Below, piece by piece: positions 1 through 4,917 of a stretch of DNA of 7,583 bases; the first letter of the stretch is position 1, and each line of letters opens with the position of its first letter. Origin of the DNA: Patescibacteria group bacterium (GTDB taxonomy: Bacteria > Patescibacteriota > Minisyncoccia > JAHISW01 > Tagabacteraceae); assembly GCA_018817995.1 (NCBI GenBank), contig JAHISW010000004.1:1-7583 (forward strand), given 5' to 3'. The notes beneath the pieces were generated by a model. It was not told where the DNA came from and ran no database searches. It was given only the letters and a program-made list of their open reading frames with translations. Both the position numbers and the translations under genes were made by a program.

Positions 1-150
1 ACGATAGCAAGATGGCTTACCCCAAACGGTGAATCTATTTCCGAAAAAGGGCTAGAACCGGATGTTGTGGTAGAGTTCACAAAAGAAGACCTTGAGGCCG
101 AAAGAGACCCGCAAATGGATAGGGCGCTTGAGATTTTATCGAAGATGTAG
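1..150 (+). CDS. S41 family C-terminal processing peptidase, C-terminal tail (partial)
   Basis: The open frame runs from the first base and stops with TAG at 148-150, giving 49 residues. It contains ARWLTPNG, then GLEPDVVVEF, then an acidic helix ending MDRALEILSKM. This is the usual end of CtpA/Prc-type serine proteases of family S41: the strand after the catalytic Ser/Lys region, the 'G-x-x-P-D' turn, and a last helix of the form 'D-x-Q-x-x-x-A-L-x-x-L'. Such enzymes act outside the membrane on C-termini of exported proteins. The catalytic Ser and Lys and the PDZ domain lie upstream, outside the window, so activity cannot be judged. The next gene, rplI, starts 15 bp after the stop. The identification rests on a short tail only. 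Confidence 0.72.
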   Translation, partial: TIARWLTPNGESISEKGLEPDVVVEFTKEDLEAERDPQMDRALEILSKM

Positions 151-156
151 TATGCT
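128..156 (+). promoter_or_regulatory. candidate sigma70-type promoter for rplI (near-leaderless)
   Basis: TTGAGA at 128-133 and TATGCT at 151-156 are separated by exactly 17 bp. The predicted start of transcription falls at about 162-165, right before the rplI ATG at 166. No Shine-Dalgarno is visible before that ATG, so a nearly leaderless mRNA would fit. The elements match the consensus only moderately and lie inside the protease gene, so chance is possible. Confidence 0.28.
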
Positions 157-165
157 TTTTTAAAT

Positions 166-600
166 ATGAAAGTTATATTATTGCAAAATGTTACTGGTTT
201 GGGGCAAAAGGACGACGTTAAAGAGGTCAAGGTTGGTTATTGGCGCAATTCTTTGTTGCCACAGGGTTTGGCGATTGAAGCAACGGAAAGCCTTTTAAAA
301 CAAGCGGAAATTAGAAAAGAAAAAGAGAAAGAGGCAAAAGAATACGAGAAAAAACAATTTACTAAATTGTTGGAAGGGCTGAAGGACCAGACCCTTGTAA
401 TTGAAAGAAAAGCAGATGACACGGGGAGTTTGTTTGATGGCATTGATACAAAAGAATTAGCTGAGATTATAAAAGAGAAAATGAGGTTTGAAATTCCTGC
501 AGAAATCATAAAACTTGAAAAGCCAATTAAAAAAACCGGCATTCATGAAGTTCCGGTTGGCGATACTGTTTTGAAAGTTGAAGTTAAGGCAGAACACTAA
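166..600 (+). CDS. rplI: 50S ribosomal protein L9
   Basis: L9 binds 23S rRNA at the base of the L1 stalk and helps hold reading frame during translation. The 144-residue product is near the usual 148-150. The N-terminal RNA-binding domain (1-50) begins MKVILLQNVTGLGQKDDVKEV and carries the family signature as GYWRNSLLPQGLA (24-36). A long charged helix follows at about 42-75. The C-terminal domain has KADDTGSLFDGIDTKELAE (82-100) and ends with VPVGDTVLKVEVKAEH. The start gives the canonical N-terminus although no Shine-Dalgarno precedes it. Its last 17 bases overlap the end of rpmA on the other strand. Some Patescibacteria lineages are reported to lack L9, so its presence may help place the organism. 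Confidence 0.95.
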   Translation: MKVILLQNVTGLGQKDDVKEVKVGYWRNSLLPQGLAIEATESLLKQAEIRKEKEKEAKEYEKKQFTKLLEGLKDQTLVIERKADDTGSLFDGIDTKELAEIIKEKMRFEIPAEIIKLEKPIKKTGIHEVPVGDTVLKVEVKAEH

Positions 601-859
601 CAACAGAAACCCGTTTTGTTTTTCCGGTAAAATTTAATTTTCTTTTTTTAGAAAATTTTACTTTTCCCCCCACCAAAGAGAAAAGAGTGTGGTCTTTTCC
701 TTCCTCGACATTTTCTCCCGACAGTATCTTACTTCCTCTTTGGCGAACAAGAATAGAACCTGATTTTGCTGTTTGACCGTCCGAAAGCTTTATACCCAAA
801 TATTTTGGTTGCGAATCCCGGGTATTTTTAGTTGAACCACCTGACTTTGTATGTGCCAT
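584..859 (-). CDS. rpmA: 50S ribosomal protein L27
   Basis: L27 sits near the peptidyl-transferase centre, where its flexible N-terminus reaches toward the tRNA ends. The 91-residue product begins MAHTKSGGSTKNTRDS, the bacterial form without the cleaved N-terminal extension found in Firmicutes. It contains the signature ILVRQRGSKI (36-45), then GKDHTLFSLVGGKVKF, and ends with a basic tail KTKRVSVVSVLP. The usual length is 85-95. It is not next to rplU (L21), its common partner, within this window. It converges with rplI, sharing 17 bp, and its ATG is only 6 bp from the likely ATG of the divergent downstream gene. No Shine-Dalgarno is visible; a well-spaced promoter suggests a leaderless transcript. 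Confidence 0.96.
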   Translation of the reverse strand: MAHTKSGGSTKNTRDSQPKYLGIKLSDGQTAKSGSILVRQRGSKILSGENVEEGKDHTLFSLVGGKVKFSKKRKLNFTGKTKRVSVVSVLP

Positions 860-868
860 AATATTATG
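857..868. repeat. 12-bp perfect palindrome containing two divergent start codons
   Basis: CATAATATTATG equals its own reverse complement. Its left CAT is the start codon of rpmA on the minus strand and its right ATG is the likely start codon of the membrane-anchored Ada-like gene on the plus strand. Only AATATT separates them. There is therefore no room for a Shine-Dalgarno outside the neighbour's coding sequence, and none is seen there on either side. The palindrome could follow simply from two ATGs flanking an AT core, or it could be a protein-binding site. Confidence 0.6.
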
Positions 869-1285
869 AATATAAGCGAAAAAATAAAAAAAATCAAGAC
901 CATAGACAATGATGTATTTATTATTGTCATTATTTTGTTTGTTGGGCTTATTTCTTTCGGTTTAGGGCGTCTTTCTGCTCTTTCTGAAAACAAAACTCCA
1001 GTGACAGTTCGCCAGGGCTCACTGCAGGCAGTGGAAAATCTAACTGGCGCTGTTGCCAATACCCAACTACCTGCCTCGCCGGCAGGCGGGTCGACCTCCA
1101 GTGTCGATAGTAATCTAGGTGGTGAAGATAAACTTTTTGTGGCGAGCAAAAACGGAACGAAATATCATTATCCGTGGTGTTCTGGGGCCCAAAGGATAAA
1201 CGAAGAAAACAAAGTTTGGTTTGATACAAAAGAGGAAGCGGAAAAAGCGGGGTATACTCCCGCCTCAAATTGTAAGGGTTTGTAA
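866..1285 (+). CDS. membrane-anchored protein with C-terminal Ada-like Cys domain
   Basis: The 139-residue product has a short basic N-terminus, one membrane segment at about 18-38 (FIIVIILFVGLISFGLG), a flexible linker rich in Ser, Ala and Gly (about 40-85), and a C-terminal domain at about 88-139. That domain reads FVASKNGTKYHYPWC, then VWFDTKEEAEKAGYTPASNC. This pattern (H-x-x-x-C, then 'F-x-T-x-E-E-A-x-x-A-G-Y-x-P', then C) resembles the metal-binding domain of Ada and related small domains, with two Cys visible instead of four. With a positive N-terminus and one membrane segment, the domain is probably outside the membrane. Metal or substrate is unknown. An in-frame ATG at 851 would add five residues, but it lies inside rpmA; 866 is preferred. 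A hairpin terminator follows the stop. Confidence 0.72.
   Translation: MNISEKIKKIKTIDNDVFIIVIILFVGLISFGLGRLSALSENKTPVTVRQGSLQAVENLTGAVANTQLPASPAGGSTSSVDSNLGGEDKLFVASKNGTKYHYPWCSGAQRINEENKVWFDTKEEAEKAGYTPASNCKGL
869..897 (-). promoter_or_regulatory. candidate rpmA promoter giving a leaderless mRNA
   Basis: On the minus strand, TTGATT (plus-strand 892-897) and TATATT (869-874) are separated by 17 bp. The start of transcription would fall at about 859-863, on or within a few bases of the rpmA ATG (857-859). This explains why rpmA has no Shine-Dalgarno. The promoter lies inside the first codons of the divergent gene. The region is very AT-rich, which raises the chance of a false match. Confidence 0.4.
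1070..1086. repeat. GC-rich short inverted repeat inside a coding linker
   Basis: CCTGCC (1070-1075) is the reverse complement of GGCAGG (1081-1086), with a 5-base spacer, and GC-rich sequence continues to about 1096. It stands out in an AT-rich gene and encodes the flexible LPASPAGG stretch of the Ada-like protein. It resembles CCTGCC/GGCAGG palindromes scattered in some Parcubacteria genomes, though that comparison is from memory. A smaller arm pair, TCGAC (1091-1095) and GTCGA (1103-1107), follows. Confidence 0.4.
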
Positions 1286-1291
1286 AAAGTT

Positions 1292-1319
1292 AAAGCTCTC
1301 GCGTGATGCGAGAGCTTTT
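1292..1319. terminator. hairpin terminator, probably bidirectional
   Basis: AAAGCTCTCGC (1292-1302) pairs perfectly with GCGAGAGCTTT (1308-1318) around the loop GTGAT, an 11-bp stem. It lies 6 bp after the stop of the plus-strand Ada-like gene and about 20 bp after the stop of the minus-strand gene ending at 1340. On the plus strand a short T run (TTTT) ends the stem. On the minus strand the stem is followed by AACTTTTT. It can serve both converging genes. Confidence 0.8.
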
Positions 1320-1339
1320 ATCGGGTCTGGAAAAAATTA

Positions 1340-1915
1340 TTAAAACATCATTTTCTGACATTCTCTCTTTACCTCCTTTATACCTTCGTCAAAAAGGTTA
1401 ACGAGAGAAGGAAGGGGCTGGTTGGGCACCGGTTTTTCTTCTTCCAAGGAAACCACGATTCCCTCTGGGGTTAACTCGGACTGACTAGTGAAAGCCATGT
1501 CGGGTGTTCCGTCCGGTTCTCCTAATTCATCTCCATTTCCGAAGATAGCCAGCACCGATCCGCCGTCCACGAATTTTATGGAATTTACAATGACCCTGTC
1601 TTTGTAAACAAGAATGGCTTTGTAGAACAAAGACACAACCATTTGGTTTCCTCCGTCGTGGACTCGGAAGAAAACATTACGATATCCGTTTTGTCCGGGG
1701 ATGGGGAGGTTGGTAGCTTCCAGGACCCACATAGCGCTTCCGCCCGGACCCTGTTGGGGCGGGGTTCCCATTACCGCCTGTTTTAACAGGTTGATTACTT
1801 CCTTCTTATCTGCCGCATGGACAGGGCAAGACAATAAGAGGACAATTGTCATCAACACTATTCCTGCCATGGTTGTTATCATAGCAGAAACCAAGTTTTT
1901 TCTTATATTTTCCAT
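1340..1915 (-). CDS. secreted or lipid-anchored protein of unknown function
   Basis: I do not recognise this 191-residue protein. It starts with a signal sequence: basic MENIRKN, a hydrophobic core at about 11-28, then LLLSCPVHAADK. Signal peptidase I could cut after A34 (VHA then AD); a lipobox-like LLSC ending at C30 makes lipid anchoring a weaker option. The mature part has a Gly/Pro-rich stretch (about 52-60), a predicted beta-rich middle with RNVFFRVHDG and VVSLFYKAILVYKDRVIVNSI, an acidic Gly/Asp stretch NGDELGEPDGTPDMAF, and a C-terminal helix. Only two Cys are present, at 30 and near the C-terminus. The start is well supported: AAAGGAGG sits 5 bases before the ATG and a strong promoter lies upstream. 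By eye its base composition is more GC-rich than the hut genes. It is transcribed away from hutH and has no obvious link to histidine breakdown. Confidence 0.78.
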   Translation of the reverse strand: MENIRKNLVSAMITTMAGIVLMTIVLLLSCPVHAADKKEVINLLKQAVMGTPPQQGPGGSAMWVLEATNLPIPGQNGYRNVFFRVHDGGNQMVVSLFYKAILVYKDRVIVNSIKFVDGGSVLAIFGNGDELGEPDGTPDMAFTSQSELTPEGIVVSLEEEKPVPNQPLPSLVNLFDEGIKEVKRECQKMMF

Positions 1916-1946
1916 TTTATCCTCCTTTCAAAGACCCGATTTTCAC

Positions 1947-1975
1947 AATCTAGCACAGAATTAAATCAATGTCAA
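1947..1975 (-). promoter_or_regulatory. strong sigma70-type promoter for the secreted-protein gene
   Basis: On the minus strand, consensus TTGACA (plus-strand 1970-1975) is followed after exactly 17 bp by TAGATT (1947-1952), preceded by TGC, an extended -10. The start of transcription would be near 1940, leaving a leader of about 25 bases that includes the Shine-Dalgarno AAAGGAGG (1921-1928). The match of hexamers, spacing and context makes this the best promoter in the window. Confidence 0.7.
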
Positions 1976-1994
1976 GGTTGTTGAAAAAGACATT

Positions 1995-2022
1995 TTGAGG
2001 CATCTTTATTTGTAGTTATAAG
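1995..2022 (+). promoter_or_regulatory. candidate hutH promoter
   Basis: TTGAGG (1995-2000) and TATAAG (2017-2022) are separated by 16 bp. The start of transcription would be near 2029, giving a leader of about 22 bases up to the ATG at 2051 that includes the GGAG site. The promoter is back to back with that of the divergent secreted-protein gene. No clear operator repeat was seen between them. Confidence 0.42.
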
Positions 2023-2040
2023 CACATTGAAAAATAAAAA

Positions 2041-2044
2041 GGAG
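2041..2044 (+). promoter_or_regulatory. ribosome binding site that fixes the hutH start
   Basis: GGAG in an AAAAAGGAG context lies 6 bases before the ATG at 2051. The longer frame beginning with TTG at 2027 has no such site and would translate this one, so 2051 is the better start. Confidence 0.65.
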
Positions 2045-2050
2045 ATTGTA

Positions 2051-3472
2051 ATGACGATTAAATCTTTGGATGATCTTGTTCTTTTTGTAAGAAAAAACAA
2101 AAAAGTTGTTTTAACAATTGATGAAAAAAAGGATATTTGTCGTTCTCGCAAAGTGCTTGTAGAAAAGATGAAGACAGAGAGAGTTTATGGCGCTAATACA
2201 GGAGTGGGGAAGTCTTGGGATGTTGATATTTTACCAAAAGACGATGAGGAATTTCAAAGAAGGTTAATTTTAAGTCACGCTACAAATACGGGCAAATTGT
2301 TGGAAAGAGACTCTGCAAGAGGAACATTACTTTTATTGATTAACACACTAAGGAAAGGTTTTTCGGGTGTAAGTTTAGAAACGATAGAAGCAATTATTGA
2401 TTCGTATAATTCTGACATTGTGCCAATTATTCCAGAAAGGGGTTCGTTGGGGGCAAGTGGGGATTTGTCTCCTTTGTCGCACCAATTTTTATCTCTTTCT
2501 GAAGTTAAACTTAAACAAGGTGAAACCATATTTTTGATAAATGGCACGCATTGTTGTACTAGCGTTCTTGCTTTTGCTGTTTATGAGGCCCAAAAGATTG
2601 TTAAAATAGCTGATTTGGCTGTGGCAATGACAACTGAAGCTTTGCAGGCAAACACCGACACAGTTTATTACAACATGAGCTCTCTAAAAGAATACATGGG
2701 TTTGCATATTTCTGAGGAAAATGCGCAGATGTTATTTGATATGAATAGCCCGGATTATTCTCCACGCACTTCTTCATTACAAGATGCCTATTCATTGAAA
2801 TGTTTCCCTCATGTTCATGGAGGAATTCGCGATTTTATAAATTTTTATGCTGACATAGTGAGCAGAGAAATAAGATCCATCTCATTAAATCCAGTTGTCT
2901 TTACCAATATAAATCAAATTCGTTGTGGGGGAAATTTCCATGCTCATTCTATTGCGTTGGCCGGTGATTGCTCAAGCGTCGCTCTAGTTGGTTTAGGAGG
3001 TATTTCTCAGGCGAGAATTGGAAGAATGCTTGACGAAGATTGTTCTAATGGATTGCCGCCTTTTTTGTCTTCCAAGCCAGGGATAAATCCGGGGCTTATG
3101 ATTTCTGGTTATAGTTCAGGTGCTTCATTGTCTTGGAGTAAAATTTTAAGTCGCCCTGCCTCTGTTGACTCTGTTTCGGTTTCTGCCGGTCAAGAGGACT
3201 TTGTTAGCATGGCGGCGAACGCTACTCTAAAAGCAAGAGATAGCGTAGAGGAGGTGCGGAACATTTTGGCCGTTGAACTTCTTTGCGCTTCCCACGCTTT
3301 GAAGTTTCGCGAGGTAAAAATACCGGATTCTTTGGCAAAAATACGGGATTTGATTTTGGATAGAACTAAAAATATGTTAATTACCGAATCGGTTAGCGAG
3401 GCTATAAACAATATCGCCAAATTGATAAAAAGTGGTGAAATTTTGGAAGCATTGCCAGTATATTTGTTTTAA
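2051..3472 (+). CDS. hutH: histidine ammonia-lyase (divergent, short)
   Basis: HutH removes ammonia from L-histidine to give trans-urocanate, using the MIO prosthetic group that forms from an Ala-Ser-Gly triplet. The 473-residue product carries this triplet at 135-137 in GSLGASGDLSPLSH. Other active-site pieces are VYGANTG with the catalytic Tyr (46), the Ser-His pair typical of histidine-specific members in LILSHA (75-76), N164 in INGT, QDAYSLK (244-250), GGNFH (293-297) and QEDFVSM (381-387). It is shorter than the usual 500-510; the segment between the MIO loop and INGT lacks about 24 residues. Oddities are Lys250 where the family has a substrate-carboxylate Arg (Arg283 in the Pseudomonas putida enzyme), PHVHG for PQVHG, and GQED for NQED. 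Context with ftcD, hutU and hutI supports histidine as substrate; another MIO lyase or aminomutase is the alternative. Confidence 0.85.
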   Translation: MTIKSLDDLVLFVRKNKKVVLTIDEKKDICRSRKVLVEKMKTERVYGANTGVGKSWDVDILPKDDEEFQRRLILSHATNTGKLLERDSARGTLLLLINTLRKGFSGVSLETIEAIIDSYNSDIVPIIPERGSLGASGDLSPLSHQFLSLSEVKLKQGETIFLINGTHCCTSVLAFAVYEAQKIVKIADLAVAMTTEALQANTDTVYYNMSSLKEYMGLHISEENAQMLFDMNSPDYSPRTSSLQDAYSLKCFPHVHGGIRDFINFYADIVSREIRSISLNPVVFTNINQIRCGGNFHAHSIALAGDCSSVALVGLGGISQARIGRMLDEDCSNGLPPFLSSKPGINPGLMISGYSSGASLSWSKILSRPASVDSVSVSAGQEDFVSMAANATLKARDSVEEVRNILAVELLCASHALKFREVKIPDSLAKIRDLILDRTKNMLITESVSEAINNIAKLIKSGEILEALPVYLF

Positions 3473-3479
3473 AAAAACG

Positions 3480-3522
3480 CCTCCCGGTCGAGTTTAGCTC
3501 GACTTCGGGGGGTTTTTGTTTT
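3480..3522 (+). terminator. strong intrinsic terminator between hutH and ftcD
   Basis: CCTCCCG (3480-3486) pairs with CGGGGGG (3506-3512), and GTCGAG (3487-3492) pairs with CTCGAC (3498-3503), with a TT bulge and a 5-base loop. This is a 13-bp stem followed by TTTTTGTTTT (3513-3522). An A run before the stem (3471-3477) could extend it and allow weak function on the other strand. It begins 7 bp after the hutH stop, and the ftcD ATG lies only 11 bases after its T run. Transcripts from hutH should therefore end here, at least in part. Confidence 0.88.
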
Positions 3523-3533
3523 AGTCTAAGAAT

Positions 3534-4379
3534 ATGAAACGGATGGTTGAATGCGTTCCGAATATAAGTGAGGGACACGACAAAAAGAAAATAAAAGAAA
3601 TTGTTTCGGTCGTGGAGAGAGAAGGGGTTAAACTTCTTGATGTCAATTCTGACGCGGAACACAACAGAAGCGTGATAACTTTTGCAGGAGAGCCGGAAGC
3701 TGTTTTAGGCGTGTCTTTTGATTTGATTAAAAAAGCGAGCGAGTTGATTGATATGTCTGTCCACAAGGGAGAGCATCCAAGAATGGGAGCCGTTGATGTC
3801 TGTCCTTTTATTCCTGTTGCCGGTGTTGATATGGATGATTGCGTGGACTTGGCCCACAGACTGGGCAAAATGTTGGGGGAGGCGGGGATTCCCGGATATT
3901 TCTATGGGTATGCGGCAAAAAAACAGGAGAGAAAAATTTTGTCGAGTATCCGCAAAGGAGAATATGAATCTTTGTCTGAAAAATTAAAAAAGCCTGAATG
4001 GAAACCCGATTTTGGACCAACCGAGTTTAATTCCAAGTTTGGAGCTGTTGCGGTTGGGGTGAGGGATTTTTTAATCGCCTATAATGTAAATCTGAAGAGC
4101 GATGATTTGAAATTGGCAAATGATATCGCTAGAATTATTCGCAATTCTGGAGACACTCGGGTTCTGGGCGCTTTTAAAACGGTTCAGGCTACGGGTGTTG
4201 ATACTAGAGATAAAGGATACATTCAGGTCTCTATGAATTTAACAGACTATAAAGTTGATTCTATGGAAGTTGTTTTTGAAACAATAAAGAGAATTGCAAA
4301 ATTGTGCGATATTGAAATTCACAGCACTGAGGTTGTTGGATTAACACCAAAAGATATTGAGAAGGCTTTGGAAATATGA
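3534..4379 (+). CDS. ftcD: glutamate formimidoyltransferase
   Basis: This enzyme moves the formimino group of N-formimino-L-glutamate to tetrahydrofolate, releasing glutamate and 5-formimino-tetrahydrofolate; it acts after HutI. The 281-residue product aligns with the N-terminal half of animal FTCD. It begins VECVPNISEG (5-14), has LLDVNSDAEHNRSVITFAG, then the active-site block HKGEHPRMGAVDVCPFIPV (77-95) with catalytic His81 (His82 in the pig enzyme), YFYGYAA, then PDFGP, then GVRDFLIAYNVNL, and in the second subdomain DKGYIQVSMNLTDY. It ends at VVGLTPKDIEKALEI, a little shorter than stand-alone homologues of about 300. No Shine-Dalgarno is visible; the start follows closely after a terminator, with another ATG at 3543. 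Its last bases overlap fchA in an ATGA, which suggests coupled translation. Confidence 0.93.
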   Translation: MKRMVECVPNISEGHDKKKIKEIVSVVEREGVKLLDVNSDAEHNRSVITFAGEPEAVLGVSFDLIKKASELIDMSVHKGEHPRMGAVDVCPFIPVAGVDMDDCVDLAHRLGKMLGEAGIPGYFYGYAAKKQERKILSSIRKGEYESLSEKLKKPEWKPDFGPTEFNSKFGAVAVGVRDFLIAYNVNLKSDDLKLANDIARIIRNSGDTRVLGAFKTVQATGVDTRDKGYIQVSMNLTDYKVDSMEVVFETIKRIAKLCDIEIHSTEVVGLTPKDIEKALEI

Positions 4380-4846
4380 AACAAATAAAAAAACAAACAA
4401 TTGAATATTTTTTGAAAAATTTGTCTTCAAAAACTCCGGCTCCGGGCGGAGGAAGCGTGTCAGCTTTGATGGGCGCATGTTCAGCTTCTTTGGTTTCAAT
4501 GGTTTGCAATTTAACTATCGGAAAGAAAAAATATATTGGCGCTGAAAAAGAAATGAAAAAGATTTTAAAGAAAGCAGATAAACTAAGAGATGGGTTTTTG
4601 ATTTTGGCGGAAGAAGATAAAAAGGCTTTTTTGGGTGTTATAAAAAATAAATACTCTAAAGCAAGTTTAAAAAAAGCCATGGCAGTTCCTGCCAAAACAG
4701 CGCGCTTGGCTGGTGAAGTTTTAAAATTGGCCAAAGTTGTTTTAAAAAAGGGGAACAGAAATGCGATTACTGATGCCAAAATCGCGATTGATTTGGCCAA
4801 ATTGGCAAAAAGGGGAGCAACTCTGAACGTGGAGGCAAATTGTTGA
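4376..4846 (+). CDS. fchA: formimidotetrahydrofolate cyclodeaminase, C-terminally short
   Basis: The cyclodeaminase converts 5-formimino-tetrahydrofolate to 5,10-methenyl-tetrahydrofolate and ammonia, the last step of this histidine route. It matches the C-terminal half of animal FTCD. The 156-residue, all-helical product has PAPGGGSVSALMGA (21-34), MVCNLTIGKKKY (42-53), EEDKKAF (79-85) with the likely catalytic Asp81 (Asp452 in pig FTCD), VPAKTARLAGEVLKLA (104-119) and KGNRNAITDAKIA (125-137). It stops at GATLNVEANC, where homologues of about 190-210 residues continue for roughly 35-45 more. Other frames after the stop do not restore a family-like tail, so a simple frameshift is not seen. 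The insert after EEDKKAF is also short. It overlaps ftcD by ATGA. The likely function is intact, but the missing end usually contributes a helix to the dimer. Confidence 0.88.
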   Translation: MKQIKKQTIEYFLKNLSSKTPAPGGGSVSALMGACSASLVSMVCNLTIGKKKYIGAEKEMKKILKKADKLRDGFLILAEEDKKAFLGVIKNKYSKASLKKAMAVPAKTARLAGEVLKLAKVVLKKGNRNAITDAKIAIDLAKLAKRGATLNVEANC

Positions 4847-4869
4847 CAGGTGTTTTTTGTTGGGATACT
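4843..4869 (+). promoter_or_regulatory. candidate promoter for hutU-hutI
   Basis: Consensus TTGACA (4843-4848) overlaps the last codons of fchA. A possible extended -10, TGG then GATACT (4864-4869), follows after 15 bp. A better -10 by sequence, TATAAA at 4872-4877, is 23 bp away and so badly spaced. A second TTGACA at 4889-4894 has no usable -10 before the hutU ATG. A separate start for hutU-hutI is plausible but the pairing of elements is uncertain. Confidence 0.35.
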
Positions 4870-4882
4870 CTTATAAAAACAA

Positions 4883-4905
4883 TGTTTTTTGACAAATAAA
4901 AAACA
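4883..4905 (+). repeat. inverted repeat directly before the hutU ribosome binding site
   Basis: TGTTTTTT (4883-4890) is the reverse complement of AAAAAACA (4898-4905) with a 7-base loop. The arm sits two bases before GGAGAG (4908-4913), the hutU Shine-Dalgarno. A second copy of the left arm, within TGTTTTTTG at 4851-4859, lies 32 bp upstream and could pair with the same right arm. The stem is almost all A-U, so stability is low. Confidence 0.35.
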
Positions 4906-4917
4906 AAGGAGAGAAAC

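Noticed and set aside
636..657. AATTTTCT / AGAAAATT hairpin after rplI as a terminator
   Set aside because: The stem has a single G-C pair and lies inside rpmA codons for a Lys/Phe/Asn-rich stretch, so it is likely a by-product of AT-rich coding sequence.
2027..2050. TTG start that would lengthen HutH by eight residues
   Set aside because: It has no Shine-Dalgarno, lies at or upstream of the predicted transcription start, and would translate the GGAG site that serves the ATG at 2051.
4261..4800. Long minus-strand frame of 179 codons opposite ftcD/fchA
   Set aside because: It is a shadow of clearly coding plus-strand genes; the translation is low-complexity and Phe/Ile/Ser-rich, with no recognisable motif.
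4847..4917. Frameshifted remainder of fchA after its stop
   Set aside because: The frames I read past the stop close within about 20 codons and show nothing like the family's C-terminal helix.
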